Shown piece after piece: positions 1-5,835 of a stretch of 5,879 nucleotides of DNA. Position numbers and translations under genes: made by a program. Source of the stretch: DATDVD01 sp035290065 (GTDB lineage Bacteria > Pseudomonadota > Gammaproteobacteria > Coxiellales > Coxiellaceae). Each line of letters begins with the position of its first letter. The first letter of the stretch is position 1. Under the pieces are notes generated by a model, which searched no databases, was not told the origin of the DNA, and worked only from the letters and a program-made list of their open reading frames with translations. The DNA is taken from positions 1 to 5,879 of the forward strand of contig DATDVD010000103.1 in assembly GCA_035290065.1 (NCBI GenBank). The letters are read 5' to 3'.

Positions 1-3
1 CAT
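1..3 (-). CDS. Start codon of a divergent gene running out of the window (partial)
   Basis: Only the presumed ATG is inside the window, read on the minus strand from position 3. It is supported by position alone: a minus-strand TATA-like box begins at 32, which is 29 bases before this ATG, the same spacing seen for the other genes here. Nothing can be said about the product. The sequence to the left would show whether an open frame follows. Confidence 0.3.
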
Positions 4-24
4 GACTAATGAAAACCCAGATTC

Positions 25-32
25 TATAAAAA
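25..32 (-). promoter_or_regulatory. TATA box for the divergent minus-strand gene
   Basis: On the minus strand this reads TTTTTATA and lies 29 bases upstream of the ATG at position 3, which would give a leaderless transcript. On the plus strand the same bases read TATAAAAA, but no plus-strand ATG with a long frame sits at the matching distance, so the minus-strand reading is preferred. Confidence 0.4.
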
Positions 33-45
33 TGTAGTTCTAAAG

Positions 46-67
46 GTTTCTCAAAAAAATTTAAAAC
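46..67 (+). promoter_or_regulatory. Promoter of the first ketosynthase gene
   Basis: A TATA-type box, TTTAAAA, lies at 60-66, beginning 32 bases before the ATG at 92. It is preceded by GTTTCTCAAAA at 46-56. The same 11-base element recurs at 1357-1367, 13 bases before the TATA box of the second ketosynthase gene. The spacing predicts transcription start at or beside the ATG. The shared 11-mer may be an activator site or a relic of duplication. Confidence 0.6.
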
Positions 68-91
68 CAATCGATTATTTTCAATGAAAAG

Positions 92-1357
92 ATGGACAGG
101 AATGAAGAGCAGCGGATTGTGATTACAGGCATGGGAGTTATATCTCCTATTGGTAATAGCTTAGAAGAATTTTCTGAAAGTCTACAGGCAGGAAGGAGCG
201 GCATAGGACCGATAACTAAAATTGAACCTGAAAGATTAAGTAAACTTGAAGTGACTATTGCAGGTGAAGTAAAGAATTTCGATCCTGCAGAAGTAATGGA
301 TACAAAAGAAATTAGAAGAACCGACCCTGTAGTCCATTATGCAATCGCAGCTGCAGAGCAGGCTTTAAAGCAATCAGGAATGGATTTGAAATCGGAGGAC
401 CTTGACAGATTTGGAATTTCAGTCGGAACAGGAATAGGCTGCTGGCAAACAATTTATGATCAACATAAATTGTTCTTTGAGAAGGGAAAAATGCATCCCT
501 TGGCTATCCCTATGCTTATGCCTAATGTAATTGTTGCAGGAATTGCAAGCCATTACGGAATTACTGGAACAACACAAACAAGCACAGCTGCATGCGCAGC
601 TGGGGTCGAGGCGATAATTGGTGCATACAATCAAATAGTCAACCCCTGCGAAGAAGTGGATGTCTGTCTTGCTGTGGGTGCAGAAGCAGCCATTAAAGAT
701 AACACATTGTTTGGTTTTTTAAAACTGCACGCTCTTGCCAAAGGGTACAATGACAACCCGGAAGAAGCCTCGCGCCCTTTTGATAGGCATAGAAATGGAT
801 TTGTTTTAGCCGAAGGTGCAGGAGCTTTGACATTAGAAAGTCTGGAGCATGCACAAAGACGTGGTGCAAGGATATTTGCTGAAGTGATAGGTTATGGACG
901 CACAAATGATGCATATCATTTGACCGAACCATCGGGAATTGGAGCAGAAAAAGCAATGCTAAAGGCGCTGCGGTCTGCAGGAATAAGTCCTGCGGATGTG
1001 GATTACATAAATGCTCACGGAACTGGAACCGCATATAACGATTATCATGAATCTGTAAGAATCCAAAAAATATTTGGGGATAATATAGTTGTTAGTGCAG
1101 TAAAATCAATGACCGGCCACACAATTGGAGCAGCAGGGTTGATTGAATCGATCGCAACAATTGATGGAATGCTTAGGGGGTATGCTCCACCTACAATTAA
1201 TTTTACTGGCACCGAGAGGGATGATGAATTCTCTTGCCCTCCTCTTAATTATGTGCCTAACGTTCCGCAGGACCTAAACATCCGCATAGCACTAAAAAAC
1301 GGCTTTGGCTTCGGCGGGCAAAACAGTACAATAGTAATCAAACGCTGGAGAGAATAG
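92..1357 (+). CDS. Beta-ketoacyl-ACP synthase, KAS II (FabF) type, first of a tandem pair
   Basis: This 421-residue protein belongs to the thiolase-fold condensing enzymes, which join an acyl group held on the enzyme to a malonyl unit on a carrier protein and release CO2. The order of motifs is that of FabF: VITGMGVISPIGN near residue 10, nucleophile Cys168 in STAACAAG, EEASRPFD near 224, His309 in NAHGTGT, Lys338 and His343 in KSMTGH, and the GFGFGG loop at 404-409. All four catalytic residues are present and the length is normal for FabF, so it should be active and cytoplasmic. A second ketosynthase starts 42 bases downstream. No carrier protein, ketoreductase, dehydratase or acyltransferase gene is visible, so the product cannot be told; lipid, polyketide-like and cofactor side-chain synthesis are all possible. 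The start at 92 fits the TATA box 32 bases upstream; there is no Shine-Dalgarno sequence. The gene symbol is left blank because a FabF role is unproven in an archaeon. Confidence 0.93.
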   Translation: MDRNEEQRIVITGMGVISPIGNSLEEFSESLQAGRSGIGPITKIEPERLSKLEVTIAGEVKNFDPAEVMDTKEIRRTDPVVHYAIAAAEQALKQSGMDLKSEDLDRFGISVGTGIGCWQTIYDQHKLFFEKGKMHPLAIPMLMPNVIVAGIASHYGITGTTQTSTAACAAGVEAIIGAYNQIVNPCEEVDVCLAVGAEAAIKDNTLFGFLKLHALAKGYNDNPEEASRPFDRHRNGFVLAEGAGALTLESLEHAQRRGARIFAEVIGYGRTNDAYHLTEPSGIGAEKAMLKALRSAGISPADVDYINAHGTGTAYNDYHESVRIQKIFGDNIVVSAVKSMTGHTIGAAGLIESIATIDGMLRGYAPPTINFTGTERDDEFSCPPLNYVPNVPQDLNIRIALKNGFGFGGQNSTIVIKRWRE

Positions 1358-1379
1358 TTTCTCAAAAGATTTAAAAAAG
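1357..1379 (+). promoter_or_regulatory. Promoter of the second ketosynthase gene
   Basis: GTTTCTCAAAA at 1357-1367 is followed by a TATA-type box, TTTAAAAAA, at 1370-1378, which begins 30 bases before the ATG at 1400. The 11-mer overlaps the last base of the upstream stop codon. The arrangement copies the promoter at 46-67, with 13 instead of 14 bases between the two elements. It suggests that the second gene has its own leaderless transcript even though it could also be reached by read-through. Confidence 0.6.
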
Positions 1380-1399
1380 ACTCTCTTGTCACAGGAAAA

Positions 1400-2653
1400 A
1401 TGGACGGAAGGAGGGTGGTTGTTACAGGAATGGGAATAATATCACCCATGGGGAACAACATCGCTACTTTTAGGGACAATCTTCTTTCTGGAAGAAGCGG
1501 AATCGGGCCGATAACGAAATTTGATGCAAGCGAGCTGGAAGTCAGGATCACCGGAGAAGTCAGGAATTTTGATCCTGCTGAGCACATGAACCCCGGCATC
1601 ATAAAATATACTGACCCCATTACTCAATTTGGGATGGCTGCAGCAAAACAGGCAATACATGATGCTGGTTTAGATTTTTCTCAATTCGACCCGTATCGTC
1701 TCGGTGTTTCTCAAGGTGTGGGATATGGAGGATGGCTTAGCACGCTAAGATTGTACAAAAACTTTCTTGAAAATGGAGTAAAAAGTGTCGATCCTTTCTC
1801 AATTCTTGCAGTAATGCCAGACGCTCCCGGTGTTCAAATCTCTTTAGAGTATAGATTAAAAGGCAAAGTAAATAGCAATAATGCTGCCTGCAGCTCGAGC
1901 GCACAGGCCATGGAGTATGCTTTCGATGCAATAAAAGGCGGAAAAGCTGACATTATAGTGGTGCTTGGAACAGAGGCGCCACTGCATCCTCTTTCTGTTG
2001 CACATTTTCAAGGGATGCGCGGGGCGATAACAAATAAATTCAATGACAGGCCTGAAGAAGCGTCCAGGCCATTCGATGCATACAGGTCTGGATTTGTCGG
2101 GTCGGAAGGCGCTGCAGTATTAATTTTTGAGGGCGACGATATAGCAAAAGCAAGAAAAACAAGAATCTATGCTGAAATGTTGGGCTATGGAAGCACAAGT
2201 GATTCCTATCATATCGTGTATCCGACGGGTGAAGGAGCCAAGCAAGCGATGATTGCAGCATTAAAAATGTCAGGCATACAAAATGCAAATGGAATGTATG
2301 TTAATGCCCACGGAACATCCACAAAAATTGGAGACCATAAGGAAAGCTGGGCAATAGCTGAAGTTTTCGATGGATATTCGATTTATGTCAGTTCAGTAAA
2401 ATCAATGCTTGGCCACATGATAGGCGCTTCAACAGCGGCAGAGACTGTTGCCTCAATTATCGCAATGCATGCCGGATTCATTCCGCCGACAATTAATCTG
2501 ACGAATCCGCATTTAGAAGGGGATAATGCATGCGCACCGCTAAATTATGTTCCGAATGTTGCAGTCATGCATCAATTTTATATTTTTATGAAAAATTCTT
2601 TCGGCTTTGGCGGCCATAATGATACCATTGTTTTTCAAAGATGGAGAGAGTAA
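1400..2653 (+). CDS. Beta-ketoacyl-ACP synthase, KAS II (FabF) type, second of a tandem pair
   Basis: This 417-residue paralogue of the preceding gene has the same fold and motif order: VVVTGMGIISPMGN near residue 7, nucleophile Cys164 in NAACSSSAQA, EEASRPFD near 219, His304 in NAHGTST, Lys334 and His339 in KSMLGH, and NSFGFGG at 399-405. The catalytic set is complete, so this is not a chain-length factor of the kind found in type II polyketide synthases, where the Cys is lost. Both proteins begin with MD and end in RWRE, share ITGEVRNFDPAE-like segments and carry the same promoter element, pointing to a tandem duplication. The residues around Cys and in the 105-160 region, which line the acyl pocket in FabF, differ between the two, so different chain preferences or a heterodimer are reasonable inferences. 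An AGGA at 1392-1395 lies too close to the ATG to be a good ribosome binding site. Confidence 0.92.
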   Translation: MDGRRVVVTGMGIISPMGNNIATFRDNLLSGRSGIGPITKFDASELEVRITGEVRNFDPAEHMNPGIIKYTDPITQFGMAAAKQAIHDAGLDFSQFDPYRLGVSQGVGYGGWLSTLRLYKNFLENGVKSVDPFSILAVMPDAPGVQISLEYRLKGKVNSNNAACSSSAQAMEYAFDAIKGGKADIIVVLGTEAPLHPLSVAHFQGMRGAITNKFNDRPEEASRPFDAYRSGFVGSEGAAVLIFEGDDIAKARKTRIYAEMLGYGSTSDSYHIVYPTGEGAKQAMIAALKMSGIQNANGMYVNAHGTSTKIGDHKESWAIAEVFDGYSIYVSSVKSMLGHMIGASTAAETVASIIAMHAGFIPPTINLTNPHLEGDNACAPLNYVPNVAVMHQFYIFMKNSFGFGGHNDTIVFQRWRE

Positions 2654-2666
2654 TTTCACCGCTACT

Positions 2667-2676
2667 TTTATAAATT
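2667..2676 (+). promoter_or_regulatory. TATA box of the eL41 gene
   Basis: TTTTATAAAT is one of the best TATA boxes in the window. Its TATAAA core begins at 2670, 30 bases before the ATG at 2700, so transcription should begin at the start codon. It lies between the stop codon of the second ketosynthase gene and eL41, which makes eL41 an independent unit. Confidence 0.65.
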
Positions 2677-2699
2677 ACTCATAAAACCAAAGACAACAG

Positions 2700-2807
2700 A
2701 TGAAAAGAAGTTCACGACGCTGGAAAAAACGCTGGCAGATGAGATGGAAGTGGCAGCGCAAGCGAATGAAAAAGAAGAAGCGCGCAAGAAGAAATATTTC
2801 TGGATAG
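2700..2807 (+). CDS. rpl41e: Large-subunit ribosomal protein eL41
   Basis: This 35-residue, extremely basic protein is too short for most gene callers. It reads MKRSSRRWKK at the start, then MRWKWQRKRM at 14-23 and a Lys/Arg-rich tail ending in NISG. From memory, Thermococcales eL41 has the same design: an MKR..R.WKK lead, the MRWKW core and a KR..R end, about 37 residues in total. eL41 is a single helix sitting at the interface of the two ribosomal subunits in archaea and eukaryotes. The ATG at 2700 is chosen over the internal ATG at 2739 because the lead segment is conserved and because the TATA core lies 30 bases upstream. An overlapping frame from 2744 is a shadow. The stop codon is 2 bases from the end of the convergent gene at 2810. 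The protein's presence rules out a bacterial source for the window. Confidence 0.88.
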   Translation: MKRSSRRWKKRWQMRWKWQRKRMKKKKRARRNISG

Positions 2808-2809
2808 AA

Positions 2810-3235
2810 TTAATCGCTGAGCAACATGCCTATATAATAGAGAGCAGTAGGATCATGTACCAGAGTATTGTGACCGAGAATTGTCATCTCAAGATGGCCG
2901 TTTTTTTTTCTAAGCATTACAAGCGGCGCATATCCCATATGGTCTGGGGTCTCCCCTGTAGGAACATCAAGTCTAGCGACATGATTAGGTGCTTGTGTAG
3001 AAAAAATTCCTGAGATATTCCAACCCATTCCTTTAATATCGCAATCAGAATGGTTCGCATATTTACGCCAGAACTCTCTAAGTGCATCGACTGCAATATC
3101 TTCATTGGTTGGGTCGATATAATAAGTGCGTGAATCTGACGAAAAAATTCTTAAGCCTTCCGGAACTGACACTCTATCTTTAAGATGCCAGTATCTCGGA
3201 TTATAATCTGAATGACCGTCATTACTCCCTACCAT
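2810..3235 (-). CDS. Protein of unknown function, 141 residues
   Basis: I do not recognise a family. The protein is soluble in character, with no signal peptide or membrane segment, a single Cys at 65, and many Asp, His and aromatic residues. A probable helix spans about 45-60 (EDIAVDALREFWRKYA). The second half looks like alternating short strands, including PLVMLRKKNGHLEMTILG near 104-121, and it ends in TALYYIGMLLSD. It is real rather than a shadow because a clear TATA box on the minus strand (3258-3265) begins 30 bases before the ATG, matching the other genes, and because the frame has no better rival on the other strand. Its end almost touches eL41, which converges on it. It shares a divergent promoter region with the gene at 3358. 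No function is proposed. Confidence 0.72.
   Translation of the reverse strand: MVGSNDGHSDYNPRYWHLKDRVSVPEGLRIFSSDSRTYYIDPTNEDIAVDALREFWRKYANHSDCDIKGMGWNISGIFSTQAPNHVARLDVPTGETPDHMGYAPLVMLRKKNGHLEMTILGHNTLVHDPTALYYIGMLLSD
2901..2909 (+). terminator. Run of nine T's, possible terminator for eL41
   Basis: Archaeal RNA polymerase stops at U-rich tracts without needing a hairpin. This run of nine T's is the first strong one downstream of eL41, 94 bases after its stop codon. It lies inside the convergent gene on the opposite strand, where it encodes part of a Lys-Lys stretch, so it could be only a coding coincidence. The eL41 transcript would then carry a 3' end antisense to that gene. Confidence 0.35.
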
Positions 3236-3257
3236 ATGATAGTGACAAAACGTGAGT

Positions 3258-3265
3258 TATATAAA
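3258..3265 (-). promoter_or_regulatory. TATA box of the 141-residue gene
   Basis: On the minus strand this reads TTTATATA and begins 30 bases upstream of the ATG at 3235. No Shine-Dalgarno sequence lies between them, so a leaderless mRNA is expected. It is the left half of a divergent, strongly AT-rich promoter region at 3236-3357. Confidence 0.62.
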
Positions 3266-3324
3266 TTTTTTCACAAAAAATGATTATAATTATTTTTTTA
3301 ATATGATTATTAAAGTTTTAATGA

Positions 3325-3332
3325 AGTATAAA
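3325..3332 (+). promoter_or_regulatory. TATA box of the 81-residue gene
   Basis: AGTATAAA, followed by TAC, has its TATAAA core at 3327-3332, beginning 31 bases before the ATG at 3358. With the minus-strand box at 3258-3265 it makes a divergent pair about 60 bases apart. The two genes could be controlled together, though no inverted repeat that would mark an operator stands out between them. Confidence 0.62.
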
Positions 3333-3357
3333 TACAAAAACGTTTTCTTAGATTGCC

Positions 3358-3603
3358 ATGACAAATAGCTTAGCAGCTTTGGATGACATCCTAAAAAGTT
3401 TGGAAGAATCGTACAAAATAAAATTAGATCGAATGGAATCAATTAAGTGTGCAATGCAGGTGATGGAATATGATGGTTGCCCGCATCCTGTTCCTCAAGA
3501 AATTTTAAGCCCGCCTACTTTCCAAGAATATGCAAGTGGGATATTAGAAACTTATGACTATAATTCAGCAAGTTACATACCTCCAATAGGAGACCGAAAC
3601 TAA
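3358..3603 (+). CDS. Small protein of unknown function, 81 residues
   Basis: I do not recognise a family. Residues 3-38 look like one long amphipathic helix or a short coiled coil (LAALDDILKSLEESYKIKL and onward). The remainder is rich in Pro and Tyr, with CPHPVPQEILSPP at 41-53 and YDYNSASYIPP at 66-76, and is probably extended. There are two Cys (31 and 41) and no membrane segment. A TATA core 31 bases upstream of the ATG, with no Shine-Dalgarno sequence, fits the leaderless pattern of the window and supports both the gene and this start. It is transcribed away from the 141-residue gene and converges on a possible small gene at 3609, whose stop codon is 5 bases away. A helical N-terminus with a disordered tail could be a protein-binding module, but that is a guess. 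Confidence 0.65.
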   Translation: MTNSLAALDDILKSLEESYKIKLDRMESIKCAMQVMEYDGCPHPVPQEILSPPTFQEYASGILETYDYNSASYIPPIGDRN

Positions 3604-3608
3604 AACAT

Positions 3609-3743
3609 TTAATTGTAAAAATAGGATTTGTTTTCCATTTCAGGAATTCCAAGAATATAAGACGGGCTTTGAGTGTGGCCTGCCCAGTGCAGAAATTTGT
3701 AATTTGTCAAGTATTCTAGGCTTCTTTCCCATTCATGATCCAT
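3609..3743 (-). CDS. Possible small protein, 44 residues
   Basis: On the minus strand an open frame runs from ATG at 3743 to TAA at 3609. The protein begins MDHEWERSLEYLTNYKFLHW and ends MENKSYFYN. It is rich in aromatic residues (Trp, Tyr and Phe) and has no membrane segment or known motif. A frame this short arises easily by chance. The case for it is that a TATA-like box, TTTTTAAT, begins 31 bases upstream of the ATG, that it otherwise fills a gap without genes, and that its stop codon lies 5 bases from that of the convergent 81-residue gene, the same tight packing as at 2807/2810. Its SPSYILGIPE resembles SASYIPPIGD near the end of its neighbour, which may be chance. Confidence 0.42.
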   Translation of the reverse strand: MDHEWERSLEYLTNYKFLHWAGHTQSPSYILGIPEMENKSYFYN

Positions 3744-3754
3744 GAAAAATGGAG

Positions 3755-3761
3755 TTTTTTT
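3755..3761 (+). terminator. Run of seven T's, possible terminator for the 81-residue gene
   Basis: This is the first long T run downstream of the stop codon at 3603 on the plus strand. It could end that transcript by the archaeal U-tract mechanism. The message would then have a 3' part of about 150 bases antisense to the possible 44-residue gene. Confidence 0.35.
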
Positions 3762-3766
3762 CTAGA

Positions 3767-3774
3767 ATTAAAAA
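3767..3774 (-). promoter_or_regulatory. Weak TATA box for the possible 44-residue gene
   Basis: On the minus strand this reads TTTTTAAT and begins 31 bases before the ATG at 3743. It is a poorer match than the other boxes and lies in very AT-rich sequence, so the match could be fortuitous. Confidence 0.35.
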
Positions 3775-3850
3775 TTTTCGAACAAAACTTATTTATAAGA
3801 AATGAACCCTATAACTAGATTAGGTTAAGTTGTTGAGTGCGGTCGAAAGC

Positions 3851-3858
3851 TTTAAATA
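3851..3858 (+). promoter_or_regulatory. TATA box of the structured RNA
   Basis: TTTAAATA follows the purine-rich CGAAAGC, a fair BRE position. With the 30 to 33 base spacing of the other promoters, transcription would start near 3881-3884, close to the first inverted repeat of the RNA. A second TATA-like site, TTTATAAG at 3792-3799, would start a transcript near 3823 instead; no ATG frame follows it, so it may be an extra promoter for a longer form. Confidence 0.55.
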
Positions 3859-3878
3859 GGGCTTACTGCTCTCAAAAC

Positions 3879-4069
3879 GTCCGCAATTGGTAGTCTCGAA
3901 ATGGGACGCGGACACAGGCTTTTGTGTCGCGCGAAAGCGTATCTTGCGCCTCGCGTCATGGGACCAATTTCTACACAATCCAAACATGGATACGTGAGTC
4001 TGTGCTCACGTACGACGGAAGCCTTGATAAACGCATTGATACACAAGCTCAATGCAAAACTATTTTTTT
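3879..4069 (+). ncRNA. Unidentified structured non-coding RNA, about 190 bases
   Basis: This stretch is clearly richer in G and C than the AT-rich DNA on both sides, a known mark of structured RNA genes in AT-rich archaea. Its inverted repeats are GTCTC/GGGAC (3893-3897 and 3903-3907), GACACA/TGTGTC (3911-3916 and 3923-3928), CGC-GAAA-GCG (3930-3939), AATTGGT/ACCAATT (3885-3891 and 3963-3969) closing these hairpins, TACGTGAG/CTCACGTA (3991-3998 and 4005-4012) and GCATTGA/TCAATGC (4033-4039 and 4049-4055), then seven T's. GTCCGC/GCGGAC (3879-3884 and 3908-3913) crosses the AATTGGT helix, so it is either a pseudoknot or an alternative fold. A TATA box sits at the right distance upstream. I looked for the RNase P RNA core (GAGGAAAGTC and ACAGAA-type segments), the SRP helix 8 motif (GGAAGG..AGCA), 5S rRNA and C/D boxes and found none. 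The open frames in it are GC-biased shadows. The exact 5' end is uncertain by several bases. Confidence 0.6.
4033..4069 (+). terminator. Hairpin plus T run ending the structured RNA
   Basis: A perfect 7-base-pair stem, GCATTGA (4033-4039) with TCAATGC (4049-4055), and a 9-base loop are followed within 8 bases by seven T's (4063-4069). This would end the RNA and also separate it from the 16S gene about 80 bases further on. Confidence 0.55.
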
Positions 4070-4094
4070 ATCATAACTTGTAACGACCCGCAAA

Positions 4095-4128
4095 TAATTA
4101 TAATTTTCATCAAGCGACCAAATATAAA
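4095..4128 (+). promoter_or_regulatory. Candidate promoter region of the 16S rRNA gene
   Basis: Two TATA-like sites precede 16S. TAATTATAAT at 4095-4104 would start a transcript near 4126-4130, leaving a leader of about 20 bases. AATATAAA at 4121-4128 would start one near 4151-4153, on the first bases of 16S itself. The T run at 4063-4069 makes read-through from further upstream less likely. Either way the leader is very short compared with the long processed leaders of most archaeal rRNA operons. Confidence 0.45.
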
Positions 4129-4147
4129 TGACAGGATCGTAAATATA

Positions 4148-5618
<1,471 letters not shown>

Positions 5619-5640
5619 TTCTTTTTTTAAAAAAAAAGAA
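5619..5640 (+). repeat. Perfect inverted repeat directly after 16S
   Basis: Two 10-base arms, TTCTTTTTTT (5619-5628) and AAAAAAAGAA (5631-5640), are separated by AA and begin next to the 16S 3' end. In RNA it would be a hairpin of mostly A-U pairs. It may mark a processing site. The seven T's at 5622-5628 could also act as an archaeal terminator that frees 16S from the downstream tRNA. Confidence 0.6.
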
Positions 5641-5641
5641 C

Positions 5642-5654
5642 GCTGAATTTCAGC
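5642..5654 (+). repeat. Short hairpin in the 16S-tRNA spacer
   Basis: GCTGA and TCAGC arms flank ATT. With the inverted repeat just before it, this gives two adjacent hairpins in the first 40 bases of the spacer. The rest of the spacer (5655-5725) is AT-rich, and I see no gene in it. Confidence 0.4.
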
Positions 5655-5695
5655 AAAAGAACTAACAAAGGAAATTTCACTCAAGTCAAGGCTTC

Positions 5696-5703
5696 TATTT
5701 TAT
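5696..5703 (+). promoter_or_regulatory. Weak TATA-like site before tRNA-Ala
   Basis: TATTTTAT begins 30 bases before the first base of the tRNA, the same distance as the mRNA promoters of this window. It would allow a leaderless tRNA transcript separate from 16S. The match is weak and the spacer is AT-rich, so co-transcription with 16S is at least as likely. Confidence 0.25.
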
Positions 5704-5725
5704 TTTCATAATTCATGGAACTCAT

Positions 5726-5829
5726 GGGCTCGTAGCTCAGCTCGGAACGGGCGATCTCACGATGCCCGTGGGCAATAGAGCGCCCGCCTTGCACGCGGGA
5801 GGCCTCGGGTTCGAATCCCGACGAGTCCA
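5726..5829 (+). tRNA. tRNA-Ala (anticodon UGC) with a D-loop intron
   Basis: The acceptor stem GGGCTCG (5726-5732) pairs with CGAGTCC (5822-5828) and contains the G3-U70 pair that alanyl-tRNA synthetase reads. The D stem is GCTC/GAGC (5735-5738 and 5778-5781), the anticodon stem CCCGC/GCGGG with loop CTTGCAC and anticodon TGC at 5790-5792, and the T arm TCGGG-TTCGAAT-CCCGA. The discriminator base is A5829, and CCA is not encoded. The D loop is 39 bases long instead of about 9 because of a 30-base intron. With it removed the tRNA is 74 bases and its D loop reads AGCTCGGTA, a normal archaeal form. A tRNA-Ala between 16S and 23S is the usual order in many archaea. Confidence 0.95.
5746..5775 (+). 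other. Intron in tRNA-Ala, between tRNA positions 19 and 20
   Basis: The boundaries come from a bulge-helix-bulge fold, the substrate of archaeal tRNA splicing endonuclease. The central 4-base-pair helix is GCTC (5740-5743) with GGGC (5770-5773, one G-U pair). A 3-base bulge GGA (5744-5746) follows on the left and AAT (5774-5776) on the right, and the intron continues into the hairpin ACGGGC/GCCCGT (5747-5752 and 5764-5769). Cutting two bases into each bulge removes exactly 30 bases and joins GG to TA. The D stem forms the outer helix, with an A-A mismatch next to it. Confidence 0.85.
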
Positions 5830-5835
5830 GTCAGA

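Noticed and set aside
1392..1395. AGGA before the second ketosynthase as a Shine-Dalgarno site
   Set aside because: It is only 4 bases from the ATG and would lie at or before the predicted transcription start, so it would not be in the mRNA.
1400..2653. Second ketosynthase as a chain-length factor (KS-beta)
   Set aside because: KS-beta proteins lose the nucleophile Cys; here Cys164, His304, Lys334 and His339 are all kept.
2744..3013. 89-residue plus-strand frame overlapping eL41 and the 141-residue gene
   Set aside because: It is out of frame with eL41 and antisense to a gene with a good promoter; it has no promoter of its own at the expected spacing.
3852..4052. 66-residue minus-strand frame over the same region
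   Set aside because: It is the mirror of the RNA stems; no minus-strand TATA box was seen about 30 bases upstream of its ATG.
3879..4069. RNase P RNA, SRP RNA or 5S rRNA as the identity of the structured RNA
   Set aside because: The conserved core segments of each (GAGGAAAGTC/ACAGAA, GGAAGG..AGCA and the 5S loop sequences) were not found on either strand; a highly divergent form is not excluded.
3901..4083. 60-residue frame on the plus strand inside the structured RNA
   Set aside because: It lies over strong inverted repeats and the T-run terminator, has no TATA box at the usual distance, and its Arg/Cys-rich product follows from the GC-rich stems.
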